DNA of 64,000 nt from Bordetella genomosp. 7 (lineage in GTDB: Bacteria; Pseudomonadota; Gammaproteobacteria; Burkholderiales; Burkholderiaceae_B). Numbering within the stretch: position 1 is the first letter of the stretch; every line of letters begins with the position of its first letter. Positions 9,192-19,768 of the stretch are shown here, piece after piece. A program made the position numbers and the translations under genes. The stretch is from the NCBI RefSeq assembly GCF_002261265.1, contig NZ_NEVK01000003.1, forward strand, positions 310,001-374,000. The letters are read 5' to 3'. Below the pieces are notes generated by a model that saw only the letters and a list, made by a program, of their open reading frames with translations, was not told where the DNA came from and searched no databases.

Positions 9192-11539
9192 CTGCCTCTC
9201 CGCGCGCCTCGCGCAACACCCGAAACGGCCCTTCGCCCCTGCAGACTCGCATTTCGGCGCTGCTGCGTGAAGCGCGCTGGATTCTGTTCGCCGCACTGGC
9301 TGCGTGGTTGACGCTGGTGCTGGCCACGTGGTCGCCCGCCGACCCTGGGTGGTCGCACTCCGTACCCGGCGGCGTGGTGCATAACCGCGGGGGTACCCTG
9401 GGCGCGTACCTGTCCGATATTCTTCTGTATTTGTTCGGATATTCCGCCTGGTGGTGGGTCGTGCTGCTGCTGCACCGGGTACGTGCGGGCTATCGGCGCC
9501 TGGCCAGCCACCTGCGCACGTCCGATGCGCGCCAGCCCGAGGTGCTGCCGCGTGTGCACTGGGAAGAAGGCATCGGTTTCTTCCTGGTGCTGGTGGGGTC
9601 GTTGGGCATCGAGGCATTGCGCCTGTACAGCTGGGGAATGCACCTGCCCGGCGGTACCGACGGCGCCAGCGGCGCGGGCGGCGTCATCGGCCAGATGCTG
9701 GCCGGCGCCCTGTCCGAAGGCGTGGGCTTTACCGGCGGCACGCTGGCGCTGCTGGTCATGCTGGCGGTGGGCCTGAGCCTGTTCTTCTCGTTCTCGTGGC
9801 TGCAGGTGGCCGAACGCGTGGGCGGCTGGATCGAAAACCTGGTGCGGCGTGCGCGCGATTCGTACGCGGCCCGCCAGGACCGCAAAGTGGGCGAAGTCGC
9901 CAAGGCCGTGCGTACCGAACAGGTCGAGGCCAAGCACGAAAAGCTGACCCACGAACAGCCGGTGCGCATCGAACCTGCCATCACCGTCGTGCCGCGTTCC
10001 GACCGAGTCGAAAAAGAAAAGCAGCAGACCCTGTTCGCGCCGCCGGCCGGCGAAGGCGACTTGCCCGCCGTCAGCCTGCTCGATCCTGCCGCAACCAACC
10101 AGGAAACCGTCTCTGCCGAGACTATCGAATTCACGTCCCGTCTGATCGAAAAGAAACTGGCCGACTTCGGCGTCAATGTCACGGTCGTGGCCGCCCAGGC
10201 GGGGCCGGTGATCACGCGCTATGAAATCGAGCCGGCCACCGGCGTGAAGGGCAGCCAGATCGTCAACCTGGCCAAAGACCTGGCGCGCGCCCTGAGCCTG
10301 GTGAGTATCCGCGTCGTGGAAACCATTCCGGGCAAGAACCTCATGGGCCTGGAACTGCCGAACCCGCGCCGCCAGATGGTGAAGCTGTCTGAAATCCTGG
10401 GTTCGCAAACCTATCACGCCAGCCATTCGACGGTGACCATGGCGCTGGGCAAGGACATCGCCGGCAATCCGGTGGTGGCCGACCTGGCCAAGATGCCCCA
10501 CCTGCTGGTGGCGGGCACCACGGGCTCGGGCAAGTCGGTGGGCATCAACGCGATGATCCTGTCGCTGCTGTACAAGGCCAGCGCCACCGACACGCGCCTG
10601 ATCCTCATCGACCCCAAGATGCTCGAAATGAGCGTCTACGAAGGCATTCCGCACCTGCTTTCGCCGGTGGTCACCGACATGCGGCAGGCCGCGAACGCGC
10701 TGAACTGGTGCGTGGGCGAAATGGAAAAGCGCTACCGCCTGATGAGCAAGATGGGGGTGCGGAACCTGGCTGGCTACAACGCCAAGATACGCGATGCCAT
10801 CAAGCGTGAAGAGCCCATACCCAACCCCTTCTCGCTGACGCCCGACCAGCCCGAGCCGCTTACGACGCTGCCCACTATCGTGGTGGTGATCGACGAACTT
10901 GCCGACCTGATGATGGTGGTGGGCAAGAAGATCGAAGAACTCATCGCCCGCCTGGCGCAGAAAGCGCGCGCAGCCGGCATTCATCTTATTCTTGCCACCC
11001 AGCGGCCCAGCGTCGATGTCATTACGGGCCTGATCAAGGCGAACATCCCCACGCGCATCGCGTTCCAGGTGTCGTCCAAGGTCGATTCGCGCACCATCCT
11101 CGACCAGATGGGCGCGGAAACCCTGCTGGGCCAGGGCGACATGCTGTACATGCCGCCGGGCACCGGCCTGCCGGTGCGCGTGCACGGCGCGTTCGTGTCC
11201 GATGACGAAGTGCACCGGGTGGTCGAGCACCTGAAAACGCAGGGCGAACCCAACTATGTCGAGGGCCTGCTCGAAGGTGCGGTCGAAGGCGAAACGGGCG
11301 ACGGCGTGGGCAGCGTTACCGGATTCACCGATTCCGAAAGCGATCCCATGTACGACCAGGCATGCGAAGTCGTGCTGAAGCACCGCCGCGCGTCGATATC
11401 ACTGGTGCAGCGCCACTTGCGGATCGGTTACAACCGTGCGGCCCGGTTACTCGAACAAATGGAACAATCGGGTATGGTGTCGCCTATGCAATCCAACGGC
11501 AACCGCGAAATCCTGGTGCCGTCCAAAGAGGAAGCCTGA
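9167..11539 (+). CDS. ftsK: DNA translocase FtsK
   Basis: A 790-residue FtsK/SpoIIIE-family protein. The N-terminal 190 residues contain four hydrophobic segments that anchor it at the septum. A short linker follows, then the motor domain with Walker [11 protein letters not shown] around residue 450 and Walker [11 protein letters not shown] around 570. The C-terminal gamma domain (about 732-790, [20 protein letters not shown]) reads KOPS sequences and activates XerCD at dif. It pumps the chromosome ends into daughter cells at division. The linker is short, giving about 790 rather than the 1,300 residues of E. coli. The start may instead be the ATG at 9176. Its TGA overlaps the lolA ATG by one base. 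Confidence 0.95.
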   Translation: MSRMPRISTASPRASRNTRNGPSPLQTRISALLREARWILFAALAAWLTLVLATWSPADPGWSHSVPGGVVHNRGGTLGAYLSDILLYLFGYSAWWWVVLLLHRVRAGYRRLASHLRTSDARQPEVLPRVHWEEGIGFFLVLVGSLGIEALRLYSWGMHLPGGTDGASGAGGVIGQMLAGALSEGVGFTGGTLALLVMLAVGLSLFFSFSWLQVAERVGGWIENLVRRARDSYAARQDRKVGEVAKAVRTEQVEAKHEKLTHEQPVRIEPAITVVPRSDRVEKEKQQTLFAPPAGEGDLPAVSLLDPAATNQETVSAETIEFTSRLIEKKLADFGVNVTVVAAQAGPVITRYEIEPATGVKGSQIVNLAKDLARALSLVSIRVVETIPGKNLMGLELPNPRRQMVKLSEILGSQTYHASHSTVTMALGKDIAGNPVVADLAKMPHLLVAGTTGSGKSVGINAMILSLLYKASATDTRLILIDPKMLEMSVYEGIPHLLSPVVTDMRQAANALNWCVGEMEKRYRLMSKMGVRNLAGYNAKIRDAIKREEPIPNPFSLTPDQPEPLTTLPTIVVVIDELADLMMVVGKKIEELIARLAQKARAAGIHLILATQRPSVDVITGLIKANIPTRIAFQVSSKVDSRTILDQMGAETLLGQGDMLYMPPGTGLPVRVHGAFVSDDEVHRVVEHLKTQGEPNYVEGLLEGAVEGETGDGVGSVTGFTDSESDPMYDQACEVVLKHRRASISLVQRHLRIGYNRAARLLEQMEQSGMVSPMQSNGNREILVPSKEEA

Positions 11540-12165
11540 TGCCCGGTCTACGCCGCCTGGCCGCCACGGCCACGTTGCTGCTGCTTTGCCCCCTTGCCGC
11601 CATGGCGGCCGACGCGCGCACCCAGCTCAAGGCCTTCGTGGCCGAAATCAAAACCGCCACGGGCAGCTTCACGCAGTCCACCACAGGGCCGCAGGGCAAC
11701 CCGCAACGGCCGCAAAGCGGCACCTTCGCCTTCCAGCGCCCCGGCAAGTTCAAGTGGGCGGTCAGCCAGCCTTATGAACAGCTGGTGGTGTCGGACGGGC
11801 AGCAGGTGTACCAATACGACCCCGATCTGGCCCAGGTAACCGTACGCAAGGTCGACCAGGCAATCGGCACCTCTCCGGCCGCCATCCTGTTCGGCTCGGG
11901 CGAACTGGAACAGGCGTTCGAAGTCAGCGCATTGCCGGCCCGCGATGGCATGGAATGGCTGCGTGCCAAGCCCCGCAACGCCGACGCCGGCTTTGCGCAG
12001 GTGGACATCGGCATGCGCGGCAACTTGCCGGCGCGTGTCGAGCTGCTCGATGCCTTCGGCCAGACCACGCGCGTCGAGCTTTCCAATATCCAGGCCAACC
12101 CTGCGCTGCCCGCTGGCGAGTTCGGTTTCACCCCGCCGGCCGGCGTCGATGTCGTCAAGATGTGA
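11539..12165 (+). CDS. lolA: outer-membrane lipoprotein carrier protein LolA
   Basis: A 208-residue periplasmic protein with a signal peptide (about residues 1-23, cleaved after MAA). The features are LolA-like: an initial [16 protein letters not shown] helix, the [31 protein letters not shown] beta core and the late [12 protein letters not shown] strand. It accepts lipoproteins from LolCDE and hands them to LolB at the outer membrane. The start is set by the one-base overlap with ftsK, an arrangement known in betaproteobacteria where ftsK-lolA-rarA-serS form a run. Here rarA lies more than 10 kb away because other genes intervene. Confidence 0.94.
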   Translation: MPGLRRLAATATLLLLCPLAAMAADARTQLKAFVAEIKTATGSFTQSTTGPQGNPQRPQSGTFAFQRPGKFKWAVSQPYEQLVVSDGQQVYQYDPDLAQVTVRKVDQAIGTSPAAILFGSGELEQAFEVSALPARDGMEWLRAKPRNADAGFAQVDIGMRGNLPARVELLDAFGQTTRVELSNIQANPALPAGEFGFTPPAGVDVVKM

Positions 12166-13045
12166 CGCACCAGCCCGCGTGGCGGGCACGCCCGGGGCGG
12201 TTTCGGCCGCGCACCCGGAAATTCTGCGGCTTGGCGCACGGGTAGAGTCCCTGGATGTTCCCGGCCCGCACGGCATGGTGCGGTGGCAGCGGCTGGGCAG
12301 CGGCGAACCGCTGGTGCTGCTGCACGGCGGCCATGGAAGCTGGCTGCACTGGATACGCAACATCGAGGCGCTGGCGCGGCGCTACACGGTGTGGGTGCCC
12401 AACATGCCGGGCTACCTGAATTCGGCCGATGTTCCGCCCGCCGATGGTGACGACGATCTGGCGCCCTTGCTGGACGCGCTGCGTACATCGCTGGACCATG
12501 CCGTCGGGCCCGACACACCCATCGGCCTGGCCGGCTTTTCTTTTGGCGGCCTGGTCGCGGCGCGCCTGGCTGCGCAGCGTCCTCGCGTGACGCGGCTGGC
12601 CTTGATGGGCTCGGGTGGCCATGGCACGCCGCGTCCGCGCACGCTGGACCTGCGCCAGTGGCGCTCGGCAGGCTCGGCCACGCAGCGGCGCGACATCCTG
12701 CGCCACAACCTCAACGAATTGATGTTGTATCGGCACGACCCCGACGAGCTCGCCCTGGATGTGCACGAAATCAGCTGCCTGGCCACGCGCTTTCGCAGCC
12801 GCACGGCTTCGCAGGGCGACGGCATGGTGCGGGCGCTGCGCCAGTACGCCGGCCCCGTGCTGCTGATCTGGGGCGAACAAGACGTCACTGCCCGGGCGCG
12901 CCAGGTGGCGCCCGCCATCGCCGCGCAGGGGGCGGGGCGTGAATGGCGTGTCGTGCCCGATGCGGGCCACTGGGTGCAGTACGAAGGCGCGGCCGTGGTC
13001 AACGGCCTGCTGTCGCGCTGGTTTGCCGGCCAGCCGCTGCCATAA
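12149..13045 (+). CDS. alpha/beta-fold hydrolase
   Basis: A 298-residue (or shorter) alpha/beta hydrolase. It shows the oxyanion-loop [14 protein letters not shown], the nucleophile elbow GFSFGG, the acidic residue in LLIWGEQD and the catalytic His in [11 protein letters not shown], so the triad looks complete. The substrate is unknown; esterase, amidase or C-C hydrolase activity are all possible. The start is uncertain: the ATG at 12149 overlaps the end of lolA by 17 bases, and a GTG at 12179 lies just outside. It is transcribed away from lolA and converges on the RidA gene of the D-amino acid cluster, so it may have arrived with that cluster. Confidence 0.85.
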   Translation: MSSRCDAPARVAGTPGAVSAAHPEILRLGARVESLDVPGPHGMVRWQRLGSGEPLVLLHGGHGSWLHWIRNIEALARRYTVWVPNMPGYLNSADVPPADGDDDLAPLLDALRTSLDHAVGPDTPIGLAGFSFGGLVAARLAAQRPRVTRLALMGSGGHGTPRPRTLDLRQWRSAGSATQRRDILRHNLNELMLYRHDPDELALDVHEISCLATRFRSRTASQGDGMVRALRQYAGPVLLIWGEQDVTARARQVAPAIAAQGAGREWRVVPDAGHWVQYEGAAVVNGLLSRWFAGQPLP

Positions 13046-13083
13046 GCATTCCGGCGGCGCGGCCCTGCACCGGCCGTGCAGGG

Positions 13084-13497
13084 CTAGGGCTTCTTGTACG
13101 CCACGCAGTCGACCTCTACTCTGGCGTCGATCACCAGCCGCGATTCCACGCAGGCCCGCGCCGGCGGATGGGCGCCGAAGACCTCCAGGAACACCTTATT
13201 GAATGCGGCGAAATCGCGGGGGTCGTCTAGCCAGACGCCACAGCGAACCACGTGCTCCGGCCCGTAGCCTGCCTCGCGCAGGATGGCCAGCACATTTTCG
13301 ATGGCCACGCGGGATTGCGTGACTATGCCGCCTTCTACGACTTCTCCGTCCCGCATGGGCACCTGGCCCGACACGTATAGCCAGCCGTCAGCCTGCACGG
13401 CTCGCGAAAATGGCATGTGCTGGCCGCCCTGGCCGGTGCCGCCCGCGGCGCCATAGCGGATGATGCCGTTCGCGTCGGCGGTAGGGCTTGAATTCAT
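13084..13497 (-). CDS. RidA family protein (enamine/imine deaminase)
   Basis: A 137-residue protein of the RidA/YjgF/YER057c family. RAVQADGWLYVSGQVPMRDG, TQSRVAIENVLAILREAG and the closing ARACVESRLVIDARVEVDCVA give the family trimer-interface pattern, including the arginine of the C-R/E-S-R motif that binds the carboxylate of imino acids. RidA proteins hydrolyse reactive 2-aminoacrylate-type intermediates released by PLP enzymes. This fits the last gene of an operon whose first gene is a PLP-dependent amino acid deaminase. AGGAG lies seven bases before the ATG at 13497, deciding against the upstream ATG at 13518. Confidence 0.9.
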   Translation of the reverse strand: MNSSPTADANGIIRYGAAGGTGQGGQHMPFSRAVQADGWLYVSGQVPMRDGEVVEGGIVTQSRVAIENVLAILREAGYGPEHVVRCGVWLDDPRDFAAFNKVFLEVFGAHPPARACVESRLVIDARVEVDCVAYKKP

Positions 13498-13520
13498 GTA
13501 GCGCTCCTGAATGGGCAAGA

Positions 13521-14984
13521 CTAGGAAAATGCGTTGAAGCCGTCGCGCAGGTCGCCGCCGCGCGGCAGCCAGCGGCCTGCGCGCGCGCCGGTAAGACCGC
13601 CGTCATGGTACGAAAGCGCCCCGTTGACCCACACGGCAACGATGCCGGCCGCGGGCTGCCTGGGCTCGGCATAGGTCGCGCGGTCGGCGATGCTGGCCGG
13701 GTCGAACAGCACCAGGTCCGCATAGTGTCCGCGCCGCAGCAGCCCGCGTTCGCGCAGCCCGAAACGGGCCGCGGACAGGCCAGTCATCTTGTGCACCGCC
13801 TGGGCCAGCGGAAACAGGCCCAGTTCGCGGCTGTAGTGGCCCAGCACGCGCGGGAACGCGCCCCACAGGCGCGGATGCGGCAGGGGGTCGTTGGGCAGGC
13901 CATCGGAACCCACCATCGTCAGGCGATGCGCCAGGATGCGGCGCACGTCGTCTTCGCGCATGCCGTGATAGACGGCTCCTGCCGGCTGCAGCCGGCGCGC
14001 GGCCTCCAGCAGCGACACATCCCATTGCTCGGCGATAGCCGCGAGCTTGCGGCCGGCCATCTCGGGATGCGGCTGCGACCAGGTGATGTCGATATCGAAG
14101 TCGCTGGTGACCTGCTTCAGGTCCAGGGTGGACGAGCTGGCGGAATAGGGATAGCAGTCGCAGCCCACGGGCAAGTAGCGTCCGGCGGTGTCCAGGCTGT
14201 CGAGCACCTCGTGGCTGCGGCCCCAGTTGCCCGCGCCGGCGCACTTCAGGTGCGAAACGATCAGGGGCACGCGCGCATGCCCGGCGATGTCGTAGGCTTC
14301 CTGCATGGCCTGCAGGATCTCGGCGAATTCGGATCGCAAGTGGGTGGTGTACAGGGCGCCGAACGCGTCGAGTTCCTCTGCCAGCGCCTGCACTTCGGAT
14401 GTATCCGCATGATGGGCCGATGCATAGGCCAGCCCGGTGCTCAGGCCCAGGGCGCCATGTTGCAGCGCGTCGCGCAGCTGCGCGCGCATGGCCCGGATCT
14501 CGGCGTCTGTGGCGCGGCGGTCAAGCCTGTCCATGTGGTTGCTGCGCAGGGCCGTATGGCCCACCAGCGCCGCCACGTTCACCGTGGGCCGCGCGGCGTC
14601 CACCGCACGGGTATAGGCGGCGAATGAGGGATACGTGAAGTCGCGTCGGCCGCCCAGCAGGTTCATGGGGTCGGGCGGGTCGCCACGCAGCGTCACGGGC
14701 GCGGCGCTGATGCCGCAGTTTCCCACTATCACCGTGGTGACGCCTTGCGACAGCTTGGGCAGCATGTCTGGCGTGCGGATCACATTCGTGTCGTCGTGCG
14801 TATGCACGTCGATGAAGCCCGGCGCCAGCGCCAGGCCGGCGCCGTCGATGTGCTCGCGCGCGCGGGCCTCGCCCAGGTCGCCCAGGGCGGCGATGCGCCC
14901 GTCGGCCACCGCGACGTCGGCCACGAAGCCTTCCGCGCCGCTGCCGTCGAGCACGCACGCACCGCGGATCAAGGTGTCGTACAT
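13521..14984 (-). CDS. N-acyl-D-amino-acid deacylase (D-aminoacylase)
   Basis: A 487-residue amidohydrolase-superfamily enzyme. The early metal-site motif is GFIDVHTHDD (His61, His63). Cys90 in GNCGIS, His215 in YTTHLRSE, His245 in IVSHLKCAG and Asp361 in VGSDGLPND match, with a constant offset, the metal ligands and catalytic Asp I recall for Alcaligenes D-aminoacylase. It hydrolyses N-acyl-D-amino acids to free D-amino acids and a carboxylate. It sits between the RpiR regulator and RidA in the minus-strand operon and would feed the deaminase encoded at the head. Length and motifs are complete; the preferred side chain cannot be told. Confidence 0.92.
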   Translation of the reverse strand: MYDTLIRGACVLDGSGAEGFVADVAVADGRIAALGDLGEARAREHIDGAGLALAPGFIDVHTHDDTNVIRTPDMLPKLSQGVTTVIVGNCGISAAPVTLRGDPPDPMNLLGGRRDFTYPSFAAYTRAVDAARPTVNVAALVGHTALRSNHMDRLDRRATDAEIRAMRAQLRDALQHGALGLSTGLAYASAHHADTSEVQALAEELDAFGALYTTHLRSEFAEILQAMQEAYDIAGHARVPLIVSHLKCAGAGNWGRSHEVLDSLDTAGRYLPVGCDCYPYSASSSTLDLKQVTSDFDIDITWSQPHPEMAGRKLAAIAEQWDVSLLEAARRLQPAGAVYHGMREDDVRRILAHRLTMVGSDGLPNDPLPHPRLWGAFPRVLGHYSRELGLFPLAQAVHKMTGLSAARFGLRERGLLRRGHYADLVLFDPASIADRATYAEPRQPAAGIVAVWVNGALSYHDGGLTGARAGRWLPRGGDLRDGFNAFS

Positions 14985-14987
14985 GTG

Positions 14988-15896
14988 TCAGTCTCCCAGC
15001 GGCAGGCGGTTGGGGCCTCCACGGTATGCATCCAGCGCCAGCTTGATGCGGCGCAGCCGTTCCTGCGTGGCTTCCTGGCGCGCCAGGGCCAGTTCGGTCG
15101 CCAGGATGTCGATCGCCAGCAGCATGGCGTAGCGAGACGATGAGGGCTTGTAGATGAAGTCCGTTTCGGCGGTGCGGATGGGCACCGATACGTCGGCCAG
15201 CTCGGCCAGCGGCGAAGTGGGATCGGTCAGCGCGAGCAGCTGCGCCCCGTACTGTTTGACGATGCGCGCGGCCGCCAGGATCTCGGGCGTGAGGCCCGAT
15301 GTCGACAGCACCACCACCACGTCGCGTTCATCCAGCGTGGCTGCCACCATGCGCAGCAGCACGGCATCGCTGTAGGCCGCCACGGCGTAGCCCAGCCGCA
15401 CCAGCCGCGACTGCATTTCCTGGGCCAGCACCGCCGAGGCGCCGCCCATGCCGAATACGTACGTCATGCGCGCGTCGCGCACGATGCCTGCGGCCTGTTC
15501 GAACAGGGCCTCGGAAAACAGCGGCAGGTGTTCGCGCAGCGTGGTCTCGATGTCCGCGTACAGGCGTGCGTAGAAAGTGCTTTCTTCGGGGGTCGACGGA
15601 TCAAGAAAGCGTTCGCCGACCGCGCTGGCCTGCGCCAGTTTCAGCTTGAGGTCGCGGGTGTCGTCGCACCCCACCGACCGGGCAAAGCGCGAGATGGTCG
15701 CGATGCTGACGCCCGCCTTGGCGGCCAGCTGGTCTACGGTAGCGGCTGCTGCGGCGGCAATGTCGTCCAGAATGGCGTCGGCCACTTTGCGTTCGGTGGC
15801 GCTCAGTGCGTCGCGCCGGCTGCGTACCTGGTAGACGATGTCGCGTGGCGTGGGCAGGGCGGTATTGCGTTTGCCGGCAGGGGAAGAAGCTGTCAT
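14988..15896 (-). CDS. RpiR family transcriptional regulator (HTH + SIS)
   Basis: A 302-residue regulator. Residues about 20-95 form the RpiR helix-turn-helix (ATVDQLAAKAGVSIATISRFARSVG). Residues about 125-260 form an SIS domain, with YVFGMGGASAVLAQEMQSRLVRLGY and VVVLSTSGLTPEILAAARIVKQ, which usually senses a sugar phosphate but may bind other ligands. Its ATG overlaps the stop of the ABC ATPase gene by four bases, so it is transcribed with the cluster it presumably controls. A near-palindrome in front of the first operon gene (22704-22718) is a candidate operator. Confidence 0.92.
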   Translation of the reverse strand: MTASSPAGKRNTALPTPRDIVYQVRSRRDALSATERKVADAILDDIAAAAAATVDQLAAKAGVSIATISRFARSVGCDDTRDLKLKLAQASAVGERFLDPSTPEESTFYARLYADIETTLREHLPLFSEALFEQAAGIVRDARMTYVFGMGGASAVLAQEMQSRLVRLGYAVAAYSDAVLLRMVAATLDERDVVVVLSTSGLTPEILAAARIVKQYGAQLLALTDPTSPLAELADVSVPIRTAETDFIYKPSSSRYAMLLAIDILATELALARQEATQERLRRIKLALDAYRGGPNRLPLGD

Positions 15897-16876
15897 GGAA
15901 GAATCTCGTCCAGGCGGGTACAGGCGGCGTAATGACCGTCACCCAGGTCGCGGGCGACGGGCGCGGCATCGGCGCAGATGGCGGCCGCATGCGGGCAGCG
16001 TGTGCGGAACACGCACCCCGAGGGCGGGTCCACCGGGCTGGGAATTTCGCCCTTGAGCAGAATCCGCGAGCGCGGGGCGCGCGGGTCGGGCACGGGCGCC
16101 GCCGACAACAGCGCGCGCGTATACGGGTGGCGCGGATTATCGTATACGCGGCGCGTGGGGCCGCGTTCCATCACGCGGCCCAGGTACAGGACCACCACTT
16201 CATCGCACAGGTAGTCCACCACGGCCAGGTCGTGCGCGACGAACAGCATGGTCAGGCCCAGGTCGCGCTGCAAGTCCTGCAGCAGGTTCAGCACCTGCGC
16301 CTGCACCGACACGTCCAGCGCCGACACCGGTTCGTCCGCCACGATAAATTCGGGCTCCACGGCCAGCGCGCGCGCGATGCCGATGCGCTGGCGCTGTCCG
16401 CCCGAGAACTCGTGCGGGTAGCGGCGCCTCTGGTCGGGATGCAGGCCCACCCGCTCCAGCAGCTCGCCGATGCGCTCGGTGCGCCGATTGCGCGCCAGGC
16501 CGTGAGTATCCAGAGCTTCGCCCAGGATCTCGCCCACCGTCATGCGCGGGTTCAGGCTGGCATAAGGGTCCTGGAACACGATCTGCATGCGGCGGCGCCA
16601 GGGCAGCATGCGTGATTCTTCCAGCCGGGTCAGGTCGGTACCGTCAAAGACGACCTTGCCCGAAGTGGGGGGAAACAGCCGCAGCAGGGCGCGGCCCGTA
16701 GTGGTTTTGCCCGAGCCCGACTCGCCCACCAGCCCCACAATCGAGCGGCGGGGCACATCGAAACTGACGTCTTCGACGGCGCGCACCACCTGTCCGCGAC
16801 GTGCGGGGCCGGTGGGAAAGTGCACGGTCAGGCCCTGCACGCGTACGAGGGGGTCTGCGGATATCGGCTTCATCAT
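15893..16876 (-). CDS. oligopeptide/dipeptide ABC transporter, second ATPase (DppF-like)
   Basis: A 327-residue ATPase with Walker A GESGSGKTTTGRALL, Q-loop FQDPYASLNPRMTV, signature FSGGQRQRIGIARAL, Walker B FIVADEPVSALD and the H-loop in VAHDLAVVDYL. The C-terminal oligopeptide-transporter extension has four cysteines around SGCVFRTRCPHAAAICADAAP, typical of DppD/F proteins that bind a 4Fe-4S cluster. It pairs with the preceding ATPase to power the importer. The start at 16876 overlaps the upstream stop as ATGA; an alternative ATG is directly adjacent at 16873. Confidence 0.93.
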   Translation of the reverse strand: MMKPISADPLVRVQGLTVHFPTGPARRGQVVRAVEDVSFDVPRRSIVGLVGESGSGKTTTGRALLRLFPPTSGKVVFDGTDLTRLEESRMLPWRRRMQIVFQDPYASLNPRMTVGEILGEALDTHGLARNRRTERIGELLERVGLHPDQRRRYPHEFSGGQRQRIGIARALAVEPEFIVADEPVSALDVSVQAQVLNLLQDLQRDLGLTMLFVAHDLAVVDYLCDEVVVLYLGRVMERGPTRRVYDNPRHPYTRALLSAAPVPDPRAPRSRILLKGEIPSPVDPPSGCVFRTRCPHAAAICADAAPVARDLGDGHYAACTRLDEILP

Positions 16877-17916
16877 TGAGGCGTTACCTTGATACAGCGT
16901 GCCAGGTGCGCCGCCCGCACCGGCGCCAGCTCGGGCACAGCCTGCGTGCAGGCGGCATCGGCCAGCGCGCAGCGGGGCGCGAAGGTGCAGCCGGGCGGCA
17001 GGGCCAGCACGCTGGGCACGTTGCCGGGAATGGGCTGCAGCCGTTGTCGCGAGGCGAGCAGGGCGGCCGTGGGTATGCACGACAGCAGTCCGCGCGTGTA
17101 GGGGTGCGAGGGCTGGTCAAAGAGGTCGTGCACCCCGGCGTCCTCTACGACCCGGCCGGCATACATGACGGCCACCCGGTGCGCGATTTCGGCGACCACC
17201 CCCAGATTGTGCGTCACGAACAGAATGCTCATGCCCGATTCCGCCTGAAGGCGGCGCAACAAGTCCAGGATCTGCGCCTGTACTGTGACGTCCAGTGCGG
17301 TAGTGGGCTCGTCGGCAATCAGCACCGACGGGTTGCACGCCAGCGCCAGCGCGATCATGACACGCTGGCGCATGCCGCCCGACATCTGGTGGGGGTAGTC
17401 GTTCACGCGGCGCGCGGCGGCCGGTATTTCGACGCGCTCGAGCATGTCGCGCGCGCGAGCCGTCGCGGCCGCCCGCGTACCGCCCTCGTGCTGCAGCACG
17501 GCTTCGGCGATCTGGTCGCCCACCGTGTACAGCGGATTCAGGCTGGTCATCGGTTCCTGGAAGATCATCGCGATCTCGGCCCCGCGGATGCGGCGCAGCG
17601 TGGCCGGCGATGCCTGGGTGAGGTCGTGCACCTGGCCGCGGCGGTCGCGGAACCGGATGCTGCCAGCCTGTATGCGGCCGGCCGGCTTGGGCAGCAGCCC
17701 CATGATCGACAGGCTGGTGACCGATTTTCCAGAACCCGATTCGCCGACCAGCGCCAGCGTTTCGCCGCGCGCCAGGTCGAAGGTGACGCCGTCTACCGAG
17801 CGGGCGATGCCCTCGCGGCTGTGGAACCAGGTTTTCAGGCCATCGACCGACAGGATGATGTCTTGTTGCCGGTCAGGCGCGGCGGCCGGGGCCGGCGTAG
17901 TCATGAGTTGTTCCAT
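16873..17916 (-). CDS. oligopeptide/dipeptide ABC transporter, first ATPase (DppD-like)
   Basis: A 347-residue ATPase with Walker [19 protein letters not shown], the Q-loop region [19 protein letters not shown], signature [15 protein letters not shown], Walker [13 protein letters not shown] and H-loop FVTHNLGVV. The DppD-type C-terminal domain is present, with cysteines in [10 protein letters not shown]. An Ala/Pro-rich N-terminal tail of about 15 residues precedes the fold. It lies 12 bases after the permease gene and overlaps the next ATPase gene by four bases, so both nucleotide-binding subunits are made together. Confidence 0.93.
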   Translation of the reverse strand: MEQLMTTPAPAAAPDRQQDIILSVDGLKTWFHSREGIARSVDGVTFDLARGETLALVGESGSGKSVTSLSIMGLLPKPAGRIQAGSIRFRDRRGQVHDLTQASPATLRRIRGAEIAMIFQEPMTSLNPLYTVGDQIAEAVLQHEGGTRAAATARARDMLERVEIPAAARRVNDYPHQMSGGMRQRVMIALALACNPSVLIADEPTTALDVTVQAQILDLLRRLQAESGMSILFVTHNLGVVAEIAHRVAVMYAGRVVEDAGVHDLFDQPSHPYTRGLLSCIPTAALLASRQRLQPIPGNVPSVLALPPGCTFAPRCALADAACTQAVPELAPVRAAHLARCIKVTPQ

Positions 17917-17928
17917 GGTTTTCGCCGC

Positions 17929-18798
17929 CTACAGTTCGTTGCGCAGGCGCGGATCGAGCACGTCGCGCAGGCCGTCGCCCACCAGTTGCAGCGACAGCAC
18001 GGACAGCACGATGGCTATGCCGGGAAACACCATGATCCAGTCGGCGGTGCCCATGTATTGCTGACCGGCGTTGATCATGGTGCCCCAGGTGGGAATGTCG
18101 GGCGATACGCCCACGCCCAGGAACGACAGGCCGGCCTCGGCAAGAATCGCGTACGCAAAAATAAAGGTGCCCTGCACCAGCAGGGGCGACATCAGGTTGC
18201 GCAGCACGTGCACGGTGACGATGCGCCACGTCGGCACGCCCAGCGCACGCGCCGCTTCGACGAATGGCAGTTCGCGGATGACCAGCGTGGACGCGCGCAC
18301 GATGCGCGCCAGCCGCGGCGCATACACGATGCCCAGCGCGATCACGACGTTCAGCAGAGAAGGTCCCAGCGCCGCCACCAGCGCAATGGCCAGCAGGATG
18401 TCGGGAAACGCCATCATCGCGTCAATCAGCCGCGACACCACCTTGTCGGCGCCGCGGAAGAAACCCGCGGTCAGGCCCAGGGCGATTCCCAGCACGCTGG
18501 CCAGCAGCACGACGAGAAACCCCACCAGCAACGACAGCCGGCCACCGTATATGACGCGGCTGAAGACATCGCGGCCGAAGTCGTCGGTGCCGAACCAGTG
18601 CGCCGCGCCCGGCGCCTGCAGGCGGTTCATGATGGAAAGCTTGTAAGGGTCGAAAGGGCTGATCCAAGGCGCCAGCAACGCAGCGCCCACGAGCACGACC
18701 AGCACAATCAGGCTGACCAGTACCGTCTTGCGCGCCGCCATCAGGCGCAACAGTTGCCAGCGCTCGCCGCCGGCCGGAGTAGGGATTGCCATGCCCAT
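17929..18798 (-). CDS. peptide-type ABC transporter permease (DppC-like)
   Basis: A 289-residue inner-membrane permease with an N-terminal helix (VLVSLIVLVVLVGAALLAPW), the periplasmic LQAPGAAHWFGTDDFGRDVFSRVIYGGR motif diagnostic of DppC/OppC, and the EAA loop FVEAARALGVPTWRIVTVHVLRN that contacts the ATPases. Five to six membrane segments are visible. It starts one base after the stop of the DppB-like gene. It forms the translocation pore with that protein. Confidence 0.93.
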   Translation of the reverse strand: MGMAIPTPAGGERWQLLRLMAARKTVLVSLIVLVVLVGAALLAPWISPFDPYKLSIMNRLQAPGAAHWFGTDDFGRDVFSRVIYGGRLSLLVGFLVVLLASVLGIALGLTAGFFRGADKVVSRLIDAMMAFPDILLAIALVAALGPSLLNVVIALGIVYAPRLARIVRASTLVIRELPFVEAARALGVPTWRIVTVHVLRNLMSPLLVQGTFIFAYAILAEAGLSFLGVGVSPDIPTWGTMINAGQQYMGTADWIMVFPGIAIVLSVLSLQLVGDGLRDVLDPRLRNEL

Positions 18799-18799
18799 G

Positions 18800-19741
18800 T
18801 CAGTACTTCACCCTGGGGTCGACCAGCAGATACAGCAGATCGATAAACAAGTTGATCAACACGTAGATCGCGGCGATGACCAGCAATGCGCCCTGGATCA
18901 CCGGGTAGTCGCGGCGCAGCACCGCCGAAACCACCAGGTTGCCCACGCCGGGCAGCCCGAACACGGTTTCGGTGACCACGGCCCCGCTGACGAGCAGTGC
19001 CGTGGTCAGGCCCAGCACCGTCAGGATGGGAATCAGCGCGTTGCGCACCGCGTGCTTGAGTATCACCTTGAATTCCGGCAACCCCTTCGCGCGGGCCGTG
19101 CGCACATAGTCGTCGCGCAGCACGTCGAGCATGCTGGCGCGGATGAAACGCGTGATCAGCGCGGAATTCACCAGCCCCAGCACCACCGCCGGCAGCACCA
19201 GATGCGACAGGCGCGTCGCAAGGCTGGCGTCCGGGCCGCCATAGCCCGCCACCGGCAGCCAGCCCAGTTTTACCGAGAACAATTGCATCAGCAGCAGCCC
19301 CAGCCAGAAGCTGGGCACGCTGGAGGTGAACATGGAAAAGCTCAACACCGACTGATCCAGCCGGGTGCCGCGCTTTACTGCCGACAGGATGCCCACTGGC
19401 ACGGCAATGGCGCTGGCCAGGGCCAGGGACATCAGGGTCAGCAGGAACGTGGGCTCGGCGCGGTCGGCCAGGGCAGAGATCACGGGCTGGTCCAGGAATA
19501 TGGATTGGCCCAGGTCGCCCCGGGCCAGCTGGCCCAGCCAGGTGACGTACTGCAGCGCCAGCGGCTGGTCCAGCCCCAGGCGCGCACGCAGGGTGTCGAT
19601 GTCCTGCTGGCTTGCCTGCGGGCCCAGCATCACGGCCGCCGGGTCGCCGGGCGTCAGCCGCAGGATCACGAATGCGATGGTGACCACGATGAACATCACC
19701 GCCACCAGGCCCACCAGCCGGTTCAACAGATAGCGCAGCAC
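18800..19741 (-). CDS. peptide-type ABC transporter permease (DppB-like)
   Basis: A 313-residue inner-membrane permease starting at a GTG codon (19741). It has the DppB N-terminus MLRYLLNRLVGLVAVMFIV, the ILRLTPGDPAAVMLG motif after the first helix, and the EAA loop YVRTARAKGLPEFKVILKHAVRNALIPI. Six membrane segments are visible. It lies 27 bases after the substrate-binding protein gene. The GTG start is favoured because the first transmembrane helix would otherwise be cut. Confidence 0.93.
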   Translation of the reverse strand: MLRYLLNRLVGLVAVMFIVVTIAFVILRLTPGDPAAVMLGPQASQQDIDTLRARLGLDQPLALQYVTWLGQLARGDLGQSIFLDQPVISALADRAEPTFLLTLMSLALASAIAVPVGILSAVKRGTRLDQSVLSFSMFTSSVPSFWLGLLLMQLFSVKLGWLPVAGYGGPDASLATRLSHLVLPAVVLGLVNSALITRFIRASMLDVLRDDYVRTARAKGLPEFKVILKHAVRNALIPILTVLGLTTALLVSGAVVTETVFGLPGVGNLVVSAVLRRDYPVIQGALLVIAAIYVLINLFIDLLYLLVDPRVKY

Positions 19742-19768
19742 GGTGCCGTCCTCAGTGTTGCGCGTGCA

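Noticed and set aside
9188-11383. 731-codon open frame antisense to ftsK
   Set aside because: His/Gln-rich shadow of a well-identified gene with no recognisable motif.
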